DNA of 64,000 nucleotides from Ascaphus truei. Taxonomy: Eukaryota > Chordata > Amphibia > Anura > Ascaphidae. Below, piece after piece: positions 11,756-24,298 of the stretch (the first letter of the stretch is position 1; every line of letters starts with the position of its first letter). The stretch lies in the NCBI GenBank assembly GCA_036426205.1, contig CM071573.1, forward strand, positions 45,165,664 to 45,229,663, read 5' to 3'. The notes under the pieces are model-generated. The model was not told the DNA's origin and searched no databases. It saw only the letters and a list, made by a program, of their open reading frames with translations. Position numbers and translations under genes: made by a program.

Positions 11756-13780
11756 GTGTGCATAATGTTATCATACCTTTTCCCTCTCTCCCAAGAACCC
11801 AAGGCTTAGAAGTTGCAGGAGTGGGCAGAACTGCTTTATAGGATCTTCTGCACTAGTTTTGACCCATCTCACATGCCGCAGGTTCAGACACTGAGAGATA
11901 AGGTGACATGCATACATGAAGTTGTTAACAGGACTTCTTTAAAATAATCCCCACTTGAGAAACCAGTGTCTAAGCCAAAGGGTGACGCTTTCTATCCGTT
12001 TCACTAGTGCTTATAAGGAGCACATAGCAACTACAAATCAAAACACTGTTCCTTTGGGATTTGCGAATAGGATTATGAGTCAGGTATACTGCTGAGCAAA
12101 ACATTGGTCACCTCGTCTCATCCCTACCTTGCACATGGTAACTAGGCGGTATTGTGCAATGCCCCGAGTATGTCGCATGTCCTGTATGCACAAAACTTTG
12201 CCTTCACTAAGGTCCATTGCTCTTATTTATACACTTATCAGATACAATCATATTACCAATTTTAAACATCCATGCAATGACTTTTCATCTCAAGCCTTCT
12301 TATTTTCATTAAGCATAATGTGTGCAATGTAAAAATTCTGTTCATTCATCTAGAGAAATCATTCTTTCAGCCGATTTCCATGCACTCTGCTGCTCAGTCA
12401 CTGTGTATCACAATCCATTAAACATTGGGTATTGTCACAATGTCAACTAGCATTAAACAATTTTAGTAACGTTGTTTAGGGGATTTTGTGTGAGCCTTAA
12501 GGAAAGTAATCATTAACACTCTAAGGTCACAGTAAAGTTCAAGCTGTATTTGATTGTGTTAGAAAGTGACTTCAGCTAGGCGTTTGTAGGTGTTTACATA
12601 TCTGGAACATTGGAATAGTGGGGAAGATAATTTGTGTTTATTGGAACGGGCTTGCTTTTCCCAGTATACTGACATACATTGTAGACTGATATACGTTTAA
12701 AGGACCAACGTAAACCTGCTCCATGTTATTTTGACCTTACAAGTAATTGCAGATTATTTTACAAACAAAGTGACACCAAAAAAATAATAATAATAATAAT
12801 AAAAAAAAAAGATGCCCTGGATTTAAAGAAATATAAATTCTGAAAACTAGACTTCCTAATGCATACAGTATGTTTGAGATAAACTGAAAGCGCTTCAAAA
12901 AATACCAGGGTCTGATTGCACAGTAATATAAGAATGATGGTTTGGGAACCTCGTGCCCTTGATGAGACGGGTAAGAAATCAAGTTTGGGGCGATGATGAA
13001 CTTGATGGATGTCATATAGATGCTTAGAAAAGACTCTGATTGTTTTTGATTTCAGCATCCAAGGTCCTATCAATTGCTATGTTCTTCAGAGAAGGTAATC
13101 AAAAAAATAGTGTTGTTTAGTTACTGGCAGTGTCACTCTGACCAGAAAGTCAAGTGATACATCATCGTTCTGAATAAATAAGTGCAGCAGTTTATACCAC
13201 AACATACTGTATGTTCATTAAAAAGCACTATGTAAAAGCATTAGCTCCTGTTATGGGGAATATTCCTACAGCTATCCTATGGTAATGAGAATTCTGCACT
13301 GTATAGTGGTACTGAGAATTTCTATATCATTCTAATCTCGCTTAAGATCCCTTTTTAAGAGAAAGGGTGACTCAGGGCCATATTCAGTATGCTGGAGGAA
13401 TAGGTGTAATGCTTAGGGGGTTATTCAGTTACTGAGTTTCCCTCTAATGGTGCCCCTGCCTTTTCCGTATCCGGATTAAGTGACGCCGCGTACATCTTGA
13501 TTGTGATTTACCGGGGGAGTGCCACAGCCCTCTCTGGCACCCAAGGTGTTAATGGATGTTACCCAAATTCAATTGTTCACTACATTGTGAAATTCACTCT
13601 TGCTTTTTGCGGAGCCGTGATAATGCCGTGACTTGGGCTCTTAATCACTGCAGTTGCATTCTGATATATTAGCGTTTGATATGTAAATGTGCATCTTACT
13701 GAGCTTCACTCCATATTCTCTGACTTGGGAAAACACAATTTCCTGAAATAACATTGCTAATGTTTATTACCCACATAGAC
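11756..13780. other. Unclassified AT-rich sequence
   Basis: No gene seen. Simple AAT and A runs occur at about 12778-12812. Open frames near 12737-13073 are short and hydrophobic from AT composition. Confidence 0.45.
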
Positions 13781-13843
13781 CTGGAGTGGCCAACGCCAGT
13801 CCTGACCTGTTGATGGCCCTTGAGGACTTGAGTTGACCACTCG
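13781..13843. mobile_element. hAT-like foldback MITE (family A), internally deleted
   Basis: Only the two ends remain, joined: a left TIR (CTGGAGTGGCCAACGCCAG) runs straight into the right half (GACCTGTTGATGGCCCTTG). About 110 bases of the standard element are missing. Confidence 0.65.
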
Positions 13844-13946
13844 TACTTGTTAGCGTTACTGGATGGGAAGTAGGTGTCCCATTTATCTCCAGAACCATGA
13901 GGAATATTCCCCAGCTCGCAAATTCGAGTTTTTTTTAACTTTAGCG

Positions 13947-14117
13947 CTGGGGTGGCCAACTCCAGTCCTCAATGGCCACCAAAAGGTCAGGTATTAGGGA
14001 TATCCCTGCTTCAGCACAGGTGGTGCAGTCTTTGATTGAGCCACCTGTGCTAAAGCAGGAATATCCAGTAAACCTGACCTGTTGGTGGCCCTTGAGGACT
14101 GGAGTTGGCCGCCCCTG
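13947..14117. mobile_element. hAT-like foldback MITE (family A), copy 4
   Basis: Full-length copy with the CTGGGGTGGCCAACTCCAG end mirrored by CTGGAGTTGGCCGCCCCTG. No clear 8-bp duplication remains. Confidence 0.75.
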
Positions 14118-14539
14118 CACTACAGGTTGGTGACATGGCAACCTGTAATAAATGCTGAGCATTCCTCTGAGGATATCTCCCTGAGCAAAGATATCCATTG
14201 GAAATGCTTTGCGACTGTGGTTGAATTTTTGTGGGGCCCCATTTTTGAGATGCGATTAGTGAAGCATGGTATGTGTGACTTTCATCTCTAAGCGGGATAT
14301 GTATCAACTGGAGCGCCACTTAAAAACCACTGTGGATTGTGCCATTTTAACACGGTGCCAAATGTATGAAGGTACTTTGCTCTGTTTTTTGCCCCAATTT
14401 GCTCCACTTCCGTATTAGGGAGCAGCTATCGGAGGAGTTAGGAGAGTCAGCGCAGTTTCGTAACGAGACGCATACAAATACAGTATGTGGTAGCCACAAG
14501 TGTAGAGATGCAGCGCACAGCAAAGAACTGGATCCACGG

Positions 14540-15030
14540 GACAGCAGCAGTTTGATAAAAGTAAAGTTCTTTATTGAAAAAGCATGGTGCAGACAGGAAT
14601 GGGTGCAGGAAAAAAGCCTCTGTCTCTAACGCGTTTCACGCCTGTATGGCGCTTCGTCGGAGAGTACAGTTAGGTGTGCCATACTAGCCCTCTTATAGCG
14701 GTCCCAATTTGCTAAATTTGGAACCTCCGTGAAAATTCATGAACCGGAAGTGACGCGGCTATCTCGGTAAACCGGAAGTGACGTGTCGCAATGCATGAGT
14801 CACTGTTGTTTACCGGCTGTCTTTGCCTTGTTATGCACGTCATCTAACCTCGTGGGGAGACTGACAGGGTAAATAGCAATGGAGGTTAAAGTCAAACCGG
14901 ATAATATGTGGCCGCTTTACTGAACCGGAAGTGACGTATCGCTATTATGTGCACAACAGCTATTTGTTTACATGCTGGCTAGGTAGTCATAGCGACCTGT
15001 ACACAAACCCTGAAATGGTCTAGGGAGGAG
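14540..15030 (-). mobile_element. Penelope-like element 3' fragment
   Basis: On the minus strand a GAAACGCG-containing hammerhead-like motif (14623-14664) is followed by a CAATAAAG polyadenylation-type signal. This order recurs at the 3' ends of the other Penelope-like fragments in the window. The part upstream (14700-15030) repeats the phrase ACCGGAAGTGACG three times. No coding part remains. Confidence 0.5.
14623..14664 (-). ncRNA. Hammerhead-ribozyme-like motif
   Basis: Minus strand order: TCTC, CGACGA (core, consensus CTGATGA), a stem-loop with CGCC/GGCG arms, GAAAC, GCGTTA, GAGA. TCTC and GAGA form a short stem I. The core T is changed to C, so cleavage may be lost. Type I hammerheads of this compact kind are known in Penelope-like elements. 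Confidence 0.5.
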
Positions 15031-16554
15031 AAAAAATAGGTAATCAAATGAGGGATACAGTATGTGCCTGTAAATGGTGCAGCTTTCTCACTTTGCACCA
15101 AATAAATGCACCCAGTTTAGGTGGCGTTAACCATGGCCCGAACGAGATCTGCGCCAAATGCCAAAAGCAAGATTAGGAAGATTTATATGTACAGTATGTC
15201 GCTACTCGCAGTTTGCAGCAAGTGCAAATAATTCAAACTTTTTGATACAAAACGGAACTCTTAACCAGTGCTGGGAAGGGTCATATTGAATAAGGGCCAG
15301 ACTATTTACAGACTTACACTCACACTGCACCTATTTTACAGGTACTACACCTGTTATCTATGTCTTGTACCTAATAGTAACAGTTAGACCTATTGAGCCT
15401 ACATGTGCAGGTGGTTGAAACTCAAAAACTTCAGCTAATTACAGAAGCTGGGAGATTTGATGACCTGATAATAATCACATGGTCAAGGGGAATTTAACAC
15501 CATTTCTCTTGTGTGTATTTAAGTATACACAAATAAATGGGAAAATCCACATATTAAATTGGTAATCTTTGGATGTAGGAAACTGCACAATTCTGAGGCT
15601 CCTTATGGGGTGTTGCATGCTTGGAAGTGCCCTTATCCCGCACTGATGTAGCAAATAAACTGTAACTATGCTATGTTCCAAATGTTGGACAGTCTCTACA
15701 GACTGGACATATTTTACTGACAATGTAAGCAGGTTATGTACAGGGCCTTTGTGTTTCAAGTGCTGACTCTGAAGTGGGAGACACCTGTTTAATCTGGCTC
15801 CCATTGAGCTAGAGCAAGCCACTTTATGTCATTGAAGCTCAAGTACCCAACTCTGGATTGTATGCTCTTCGGTTCAGAGACTTTCTTTTTGCAGGGTACT
15901 TCTTTGTGCACACATTGACCTTGATGTAAATCTAAATTCCCAATGTGCATAATGTGCAGTTGTTACTAATGGATCCTTTGGTGTATATGTTATGATAGCA
16001 TTAATGCTAGTGACACATTCCATTCGTATGATTTTAGCCACGTTGCATAATAACAAAGGCTTATAAGAGAATGGAAGCTGAGATTATTGAATTTGAGAAT
16101 CATGGAGATGAAATACCATGAATTCCACATAACGTGGTATGCATGCAAAATCAGAATTCTATAGAGAATATGGCCTTGTTTTTAAGCGTTATGATAACTT
16201 CATCCTAACCTTATGGACCTAGTGCCCCCTAATTACAAGTATTATTGACCGAATATTGACTGTTCTCTTTAAATCCTTCTGTGCTACAAGGGTATGGAAT
16301 AATTTACTGCTTTTGGAAAGTTCCAGTAAGTGTTTCAGACAAGCCGCGTGCTGATTACTGTGACGGATTTGCTGTGGTCTCTGGATTTTGCAATGCTTAA
16401 ACATGGAGGATTGCTGCAAAATTGAATCGGGCACAAAAGCATTAAATAAAACAAACATACTCCTGACAACAGAAGGACAAATCAAGACATCGATTGAGTA
16501 CACCCTTTATATACTTCAGATGTTAGAAATACTGATGGGGTACATGCATCAAGA
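15031..16554. other. Unclassified AT-rich sequence
   Basis: No gene seen. Open frames at 15475-15822 and 16219-16503 (minus) have no recognisable domain. Confidence 0.45.
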
Positions 16555-16765
16555 ATGCCCTCCTACTGTCTCTGTACGTTCTTTCTACCTACCAATTAGA
16601 TTGTAAGCTCTTCGGGGCAGGGAATCCTCTTCCGAAATGTTACTTTTATGTCTGAAGCACTTATTCCCATGATCTGTTATTTGTATTATTTGTTATTTAT
16701 AGGATTGTCATGTGTATTACTACTGTGAAGCGCTATGTACATTAATGGCGCTATATACATAAAGG
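16555..16765 (+). mobile_element. LINE (L2/CR1-type) 3' tail, then GT microsatellite
   Basis: Matches the end of the copy at 27970-28607: CTGTCTCTGTACGT, ACCAATTAGATTGTAAGCTC, and GCGCTATGTACATTAATGGC. The upstream coding part is missing, so it is a 5'-truncated or SINE-like copy. A GT/TA microsatellite follows to about 16815, a usual place for LINE tail expansion. Confidence 0.65.
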
Positions 16766-16775
16766 TGTGTGTGTG

Positions 16776-16815
<40 letters not shown>

Positions 16816-16818
<3 letters not shown>

Positions 16819-17463
16819 ATATGTGAGTTCCAGCGTTAACACCTATTCACTTACATGGGAGTTAACGTGATACCGAGATTAATGCTGTTGCCCCTGTGTA
16901 TCAAGACAAAAATGGGGCCATTATGGGGCAAACATGGCAAGGGACATTTATTTTAAAGAGATATCTGGTTCATATTTTTGTCCCCAGAATTGCCTTGATA
17001 CATAGACCTCCTAGGGTCTTATTCTGCATTTTCAGTCGTAAATCCTCATTAAAGCGAATAGAGAATTTGTGGGCGAAAAAGCCTGAATGGACACTTTGGA
17101 CAATATAGAATGACCCCCTTAGTATAGAGATGCACTGTTTACCTTAACCGTGCAGAATAGTTAGTATGGAAATCTAACATGCATAACATACAAGTCATTG
17201 TGTCTGTGAACCACAGGCAGGTTCATGTTTATTTTAATCATACTGTACATGCATGTCTAACATGCACAGTAATTAACATCTGTAACATACAGAAAAAAAC
17301 ATGCACAACATCTGTAACATACACAGTAACAATTATTTGTAGCATGTGAGAAGTACAGTAGCTAGAAATTACTTAGCATGATGATATCAAATAGAATTGT
17401 ATCTTCTTTCTTTATGGGGTCGCTTTGTTGTAATGCCTTTGTGTACTAGCAGTGCAGAGAAGT
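16816..17463. other. Unclassified sequence before a minisatellite
   Basis: No gene seen. From about 17180 the phrase TAACATGCA/CTGTAACATAC recurs irregularly, perhaps decayed outer units of the array at 17464. Confidence 0.4.
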
Positions 17464-17866
17464 GTCTATCTGTAACACGCAGAGTAGTGTGTCACTGTAA
17501 CATGCAGAGTAGTGAATCTAACACGCAGAGCAGTGTGCATCTGTAACACGCAGAGCAGCGTGCATCTGTAACACGCAGAGCAGCGTGCATCTGTAACACG
17601 CAGAGCAGCGTGCATCTGTAACACGCAGAGCAGCGTGCATCTGTAACACGCAGAGCAGCGTGCATCTGTAACACGCAGAGCAGCGTGCATCTGTAACACG
17701 CAGAGCAGTGTCTCTCTCACATGCAGGGCAGTATGTACAGTATCTAACACGCAGAGCAGTGAGCATCTGTAACACGCAAAGCAGTGTGTCTCTAACATGC
17801 AGGGCAGTATGTATCTAACACACAGAGCGGTGTGTATCTGTAACACACAGAGCAGTGTGTAGCTGC
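17464..17866 (+). repeat. 25-bp minisatellite, about 16 units
   Basis: Head-to-tail units around GCATCTGTAACACGCAGAGC. About seven central units (roughly 17545-17705) are identical; those on both sides are diverged. The 126-codon frame on the minus strand is just the unit translated, three units giving a 25-residue repeat, and is not a gene. Confidence 0.9.
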
Positions 17867-18769
17867 AACTTCAGAGGAACATACAATGTGTGCCTGTAAG
17901 TGATAAAAGGACAGCCATATCAACCGGCATTTGAAACACAGATTGCTGCATCTGTAGCATGCAGATCCCTACATTTGAGGAACGGTGAGTAGTTAAGGGG
18001 TTGAAAGGTAGCTGCCATGGAGATGAGAACAATTGTTTGTCCTGAAAACAAAAATGATACTAATAATTACTGTACTAATACACAATTATTAGAGAACCTT
18101 GCTGTTAACATTGCCAGTGTGACACCTGATTGCGAGGAGTTAAGCCGCTTAGAGATTAAATATTCTGCCACGTGGGAGTTGAAAAACATTTTGTATAAAT
18201 GCTTTGCTGCCTACATCCCTCATCATGTTCTGAAGGGATAATGTGCCTCATGGTATAGAATTTACAGAACAAGGAACTCACTCATAGCTACTGTAGTAAC
18301 GGACCATTCATTGTTTGAACACTTCAAATCCTAATTTATACTTACTTATTTGTACTTGCTCACATCTACTGGATTTGCAATAAAGTAAAATCACCTCTCT
18401 ATTACTTTCTCTACCTTTTCTAACATGCTTTCATTAATATACAGGTATGTTTTACAGCTTTTCAAGAACAAAACACCTGCTTCCATCACTGTTTGACGTT
18501 AATATGAACTACTGACCATTCCTAATTGTGACTGTGAATTTGTTATTCCACATCAGCCTCTGGAAGGATTTCATTGAGAAATACTGCATGCAATAAAGGA
18601 TTTAAATGCAACAGCAATTTCATTTAAAAATAAATAACAAATGTTGGGGGTTAAGGACACTGAGGTGATTTCAAGACTCTCCCACTAGCATTAATCTAAT
18701 TCTACTAATTGTACGTCTATCTCTCATACTTCCTCGCTCACTAGCACAGTTACAATGTTCCCCATTAAT
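17867..18769. other. Unclassified AT-rich sequence
   Basis: No gene or repeat recognised. Confidence 0.45.
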
Positions 18770-19035
18770 AGAGATGGGTGATTTTTTTCTTTTTTGCGAA
18801 TTTGGATCTGCAGCGGATCCTTTGGTCAGATGATTTGAGCGGATCAACCTCAAAAAGGGTGATTCGTGTTTTTGTGGATTTTTTATTATTATTACCAATA
18901 CAATCCATGGATTCCGCAGCCCGTGGAGGGATTTGTAGAATCCAATCCCCGGATTCAGCAATCCGTCGTTAAGAATCCGCCAACAGATTGCTGAATACGC
19001 GGATCGGATTCTACAAATCCGTTCACGGGTTGCAT
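18770..19035. repeat. Element with internal inverted repeats
   Basis: The phrases GGATTTGTAGAATCCAATCC, TCAGCAATCC and their reverse complements (about 18925-19035) fold as a hairpin. Repeated GGATC/GGATT motifs run through it. Probably a decayed non-autonomous DNA transposon, but I could not place both ends. Confidence 0.45.
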
Positions 19036-19039
19036 CCTG

Positions 19040-21340
19040 TGATGGTGGCGGTAGCCAGCCTTCATAATAAAGGTGAAGCCCGGCTAGCTACCCCATAAAC
19101 CATGGTTTCCTAGCGGCTTATCAGCACTATAAGCCAGGGACAATATGTGTGTTTTGATCCTCTGTGTTTTAGGTACAAAACTGGGACTTCGGGAGCAGGA
19201 ATAGTTGGTAATGGGGGGTAAAAGGGATTAAAATACATATAAAATGTTCTGGGACAAAGTGACCAGTGGTCCAATAATTCTAACCGCAAATCACGCCTGA
19301 TTTGTGTGTATGCATATGCATTGTATCCCGTTATATTCCCTAGTAATATATTACCAGTGAAGTTATTGAAACGTGGTATTAAAGCTTGGTTGCCCAAAAG
19401 CCAGGTTTTATCAACAAAAGCCCTGAGCCCAGGTTAGAGAAATAAATGTGTTTTAATTGTGTATTCATCTCTATGAGGACAGCCCTGGTAATTCCATTAG
19501 CTGTTGGATCAAACAGCTGTTGGACATCCATCGAGATGTTGGATCAAAGGGGAGGATGGGAGTAGCAAGATGTCGGGCCATTTGGTTGAGTGGGGAAGGA
19601 CAGAGAAACAGGTCCAGAAACAAGGTTCCCCGCGGGGGAGACTCTTTGTTCTCTGAGACACTGAGGAGCCTACCCAGCAGGAAGTATGGGGCTGGCAAGG
19701 GGGAAAGCCGTTGCTCATAGGCACAGTTACCATTGGCCAGTTTGAATTTCACTCTCACCAGCTACCCTCATTACGCCCCCTCCTCTGACGAGTGCAACCA
19801 GCCAAGCCTCCCGCTTGTGAGAGGTGGTTGCACTACGATCCATGCACTGGTTGGCAGTCCCTGTTCCATGTTAGACATAGGACATCAAGGTCTATGTAAG
19901 GGGACTTTCCGACCAGAGAACCAGACCTTGATTATTCCTAGGCTTGGTCCGGTGAAGCAGAGGCGGGCTTTTCAAAGGTGCTTTGCTCGCAATAGCAAAG
20001 CACTGGGCATTGAGGTGCCGGAGAAGCCTAGCCAAGCGGAAGACAAGTGCTAGGGACACGCCAACGTCTGCTACGAACAAAGACTCAGTCAGCGGGGTAA
20101 GCCAGGTATCTATCCCGTAGATAGTACCATGATGTTCCTGGACATGGAGCAGACTGCGTAAGTCTTCCTGAAGCAGGCGCCATAGTGAGGCTAGAGACTC
20201 CCTCCAGACCCCAGCTGAGCGTTTATTCCCTGTATTTTGTGTTCCATTGTATGCCTGCTGGTTTTACCAGAATAAATCCCATTTTATTCCACTACGGTGT
20301 CCTGCCTAGTGAATTGATCCCGGAAGGTAAAGGTGTTAAAAGTACTGGTCTCCAGTGACACATCCAATGGCAGATTTTGATGAATCCGCACGGATATACC
20401 ATCCAATATAACACAGCCCTGCAAGGCCTTCCCCCAACCAATAACACCTCCCGGGTGGAACCCTCAAAATCCTGGAGTGCATTGGCACTTAACCCGGTAG
20501 TGTCCACAAGCCAGTCCCTCCCCCAAAGATTGTGTGGGATAGCGCGCTTCCCTTTGTGTGTTGGGGCCCGTTTGTGCATGTGTATAATACCTCCCTGGTC
20601 TTAGCCCAGATCAGGTCAGCTTAGGGGGGATACTCCACGGATCTGCAACGTGGTCCTACCCTGCAATCCACCGGCTCCTTTGCTGAGTGAATCCTTGGGC
20701 AGATGCACCTGGAGGGGCTTCCAGCTGGAGTGTACCCTTTTAAGATAGTCTCTAACGGAGTGTCCTTGCTTTGCTCACGAGCAGCAGGCCACACTTCACC
20801 TTTTGAGGTAAGTTCCTGCAGCTGAGCCCTCTTATTGACACTATTGGGAATGAGTCCCTATCTAAAGCCCTATCTAAAGCCTAAAGTATGTATGCAGCAT
20901 ACACAGCATACACCAACTACAGTGACTCAGGGAATCTACCTTGGACCTGGGGGAAATCTGGCCTAGTCCAGGGGAGTACTGCTCCCTGGACAGTACCTTC
21001 ACCCTCTCTCTCCGGATCACGACTGGCGTGGTGTCCCTTGGCGCCAAATGTATCTACTTCCGCCGTGTTTCCAGGAGCCCTATTGGTCCTCCTGCAACAT
21101 GTGCAGCCGCCCCGTGGGTTGATGGGACTTGTAGTCCCCTTCCTCAGCCTATTCCTATGGGTCACCATACTCTGCCTGGCACTGCGCATGCGCGAGCTTC
21201 CCTGACATGGCGGCACCCTTAACTGCCGCTCGCTACGGGTCTCTGGCGACCCACTCACCCGCAATACCTGTCTGAGTCTCCACGGAGCCACCCCCCCTCT
21301 CGCGCAGCCCATAGGTAAGAGGGGGACCTGGCTACATGTA
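19040..21340. mobile_element. Possible LTR-retrotransposon remnant
   Basis: A block richer in GC than its neighbours with a stretch near 20215-20310 (AATAAA followed by TCCCATTTTATTCCACTACG) that looks like an LTR R-U5 region. No protease, RT or integrase motif is readable and no matching second LTR was found, so this is a tentative label. Overlapping frames at 19457-20080 and 20888-21312 lie on both strands and show no domain. Confidence 0.3.
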
Positions 21341-21509
21341 CATTTAGTGGAATGTAATAAGATAGTTACATAAAATGGTTACATAAAAGCCAGCCAGGAA
21401 TTATGGAGTAAGATTTTATAGCTAGGCTTTTGCTGCCAAATTAATTGTTTCTGTTTATGTGCAGGTCATTAATATTGTGCTATGATATCTAGTATATATT
21501 GATCATATC

Positions 21510-22490
21510 TTATTGCAGATGTATTTTACACCATGTTCAGGATAAAAGGGACCACTTTAGTTTATGATAATGTCTTACTGTATATCTTTCTCGCTCAATC
21601 CCCATGAAAATGTGCACAATTGTAGGTCTGTTTTGTAGATTAACACAATAAGGCTAAGCTCATACACTCCACTTGCTTGCGAGATTGTGAGCTCTTACAT
21701 TGCCGCGCGGTTGGAGCAGAAGCGATCCCTGCTCATAGTACTGGCGGCAATGCGGGGTGTCACAAAGCTAGTTCGCTTTCATTGGCTGAACCAGCTCACG
21801 TGATGCTGACGTCACGTGGCAGTCGCCTGAGAAGAAAACATTTTTTTTATGTCTCCTCAAAACGCTGCCACGTCAACGCGGCTCTTCACCTGCAGGCAGT
21901 TGGCTAACTGATATAGCCATTGACGAAAGTGTGCTTGACGCGCATGCAGCAAAGCCACCACTATAAGCTCGGCTTTAGAAACACAGTGTAGAAAATAAGC
22001 TGATAACTAAATTGTGTCACTTATGTTAACAAGTACCAGATACACTGCGGGGGTTCGTGTTCATTAAACGAGAAATAGGAGTTTTTCCTTCGTTGCTCGT
22101 AAATGTGTTGAATTGTTGTAATATAATTGGAAACACTAAGATTACTATAACGTTTGCGTTCAAAGTATGTTCAAAATGTCCTCCTCCTGCTGAAACATAC
22201 ACCCGAAGACGAGAATACCACTGTCTGATTGCATTATTTGTGGCATCAATTTTACTAATCCGTCTTTTCAGTCCTCCAAGCGACCACCTTTATCAGGAAA
22301 CATTTGATGTAAGGGTTTTATAACATGTTTATCTTCGCTAAACACCATGTTGTAACTATGCACTCGATTAGGTCATCACACTGTCACCAATTTCAAAACG
22401 ATATTTATTCGATTAGTAAATAATTCTGTAATAATCTCCTGTGACCACTTGATATGATGAAAAATAAAAGGGGGTCCTGTTTTTTATGAA
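21510..22490 (-). mobile_element. Transposase-remnant repeat, copy 1
   Basis: Collinear with 55186-56235, from a CCATGTT(C/T)AGG phrase through AACAAGTACCAGATA to AATAATCTCCTGTGA. On the minus strand, positions near 22160-22240 encode an eroded IRQW...GGGGHF-like peptide, better kept in the other copy. It resembles the C-terminus of mariner-type transposases. A Harbinger-like element (21652-21974) is inserted here and is absent from the other copy. Confidence 0.55.
21652..21974. mobile_element. PIF/Harbinger-like MITE, nested
   Basis: Left end AGGCTAAGCTCATACACTCC is mirrored by the right end (reverse complement AAAGCCGAGCTTATAGTGG). It contains TTCATTGGCTGAACC as in family B. The paralogous repeat at 55.2 kb lacks it, which shows it is a later insertion. 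Confidence 0.65.
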
Positions 22491-23127
22491 CACAGTTTTT
22501 TTTTTTTTTTTTTTTAAAGTAATTAGATTTAAAAAGTAAACAACTACAGTTGAGGCCCTCTCTCACTAGGGCTTAGAATCAAATGGCATGAAAAGACAGG
22601 AAACACAGGGCTATGAGGGGGAATTGGGCTGTTAGGTTTCAGTGTTAAAAACGGCATTAACAGGAGCTGCAATTCCAGTGCTAATGGAGATTAATTTGGA
22701 GGTATGAGTTCTTCTCCTGACTGCATACTGTGCACCCTATGGCTAGGCGCACCTTCATTCCAACAGTTCACAATAGCAATTCATATTTGTAAAGTGCTAC
22801 TTTCATTTTTCAGCAGGCACTGCCTATTGTGTAAATATGCATAGCGTTCTGTTATTGTATTATACCTAATGGTGGGAAGGAAAATAATAAATGTATGGGT
22901 GTAAAGAGGCGATGCTGACACAGAAGTGTAGTAATGGTTTAATACAAGCACAGCATCAATGCAAGTAAATAGTTTTATTCCATGTGCACAGGACAAAACA
23001 ACCAAGAGAACTCTTCCTTGGTAAGACAAGGGAATAACACTCAGGGTGCAGTACTTATATCTTTTACAAAAAGTTGTTACCTGACTTCATTCGTACCACA
23101 TTCTGCGCACGCACTTTTACAATTGCA
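22491..23127. other. Unclassified sequence with poly-T
   Basis: Starts with a T run of about 19 (22497-22515). No gene recognised. Confidence 0.45.
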
Positions 23128-23330
23128 CCACTGGAGAAAATAAAAGGCAAAAACAATGGCTCGGAGAGACCGAATGTGATTCATCATCTCATTATAATAT
23201 ATGCGCCAAGTAACTTTCCCCAACTCATCCTGACTCACCTCCAACTCTTCTACTGACTCACAAACTCCTCCTACTGACACCTCCCAACTCCTCCTCCTGA
23301 ATCCCAAATCCATCCTACTGACTCCCCCTG
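23128..23330. repeat. Dispersed repeat with CTACTGACTCC units, copy 1
   Basis: Shares AATAAAAGGCAAAAACAATG, CGGAGAGAC and GAATGTGATT with 26168-26352. In both copies this is followed by loosely repeated units (CTACTGACTC/CCCCAACTCCTC). Confidence 0.6.
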
Positions 23331-24298
23331 GGTCCTTAGTTGGGGATAAATATGAGATATGTATCTGTAATAAATAAAGCTGTGTGTAACGTTGCTGACT
23401 GCAAGACAGCATACAGACCCGCAGGGCAGAGGTAGGGAGTAGTACACCGACCTTGGCCTGGAATGCAGGGGTAGTATAGTCCAATTCTAGGGTAAAGGCA
23501 GCAGGCAGGGATAGCAGAAACAGGTACAGAGTACTTTGCATGAGCAAAGTCAGGGAGCAACTGCCTGCTATTTAAAGGCCAGAAGCAGCTGTTGGCAAGG
23601 GGGGCCAGAGAGAGGCTGACTTCCTGTCAGGAACTGAGGGCAGGAATGGTCAGGAAGCAAGATAGCTTCAGTGAGGGTGTGAATTCACTTCTGGTCGGCA
23701 GCCATCTTAGGTATCCAGACAGATCCCTTATACTGTGGCTGTTAATTTCGCCCAAGAAGTTTTATGGTGTGTTTTTATTGGGAATGGGACAGAGGTTCAG
23801 CTCGAGGCATGGGTAAGTCAAGAATCTGACAAAAAGAAGAGTCATAAGATGTTAAGAAGCTAAGCGATCAATGTCTCCTAATAAAAGTGCACAAAAAGCT
23901 GACACATGGGATAGACTGGACCATTCATTTGACTTATTATTAGAGATTTACAAAACTTTCAACCGTGAAAAAATCGCAACCAAGTCAAAGTTGGAAAGGG
24001 ATTCACAGGAATTCAATGTGCATTACAATTTCATTTAATATGCTAAAGTTCTTTAATTAAAACCGCTGTCTTACTGCTGAGACTATAGTAACAGGGCATG
24101 CTAAAACTTTTGCAATTGCATTTTGGATGGTTTCACACATCTCTACTTATTCCTACGAGCAGTGCTCTCGTGGGAGGCTATGCCTGGATCTTACGTGTGG
24201 GTTCCTGGCTTCCAGACTCCATCTGCTGCAGCCTTTAAATATCAGACACTTCCCATTCTCCATTGCTAAAATCAGTAAAATCAGAATCCAGATTTCCA
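23331..24298. other. Unclassified sequence, possibly LTR-derived
   Basis: Around 23350-23620 an AATAAA is followed by GC-richer text with phrases like GGCAGGGATAGCAG. No coding domain seen. The 156-codon frame (23077-23547, minus) has an N-terminal hydrophobic stretch but overlaps the dispersed repeat, so I do not call it. Confidence 0.35.

Noticed and set aside
17466..17846. 126-codon Cys-rich frame
   Set aside because: Pure translation of the 25-bp tandem repeat.
23077..23547. 156-codon minus-strand frame with hydrophobic start
   Set aside because: Overlaps a dispersed repeat that recurs at 26.2 kb without this frame.
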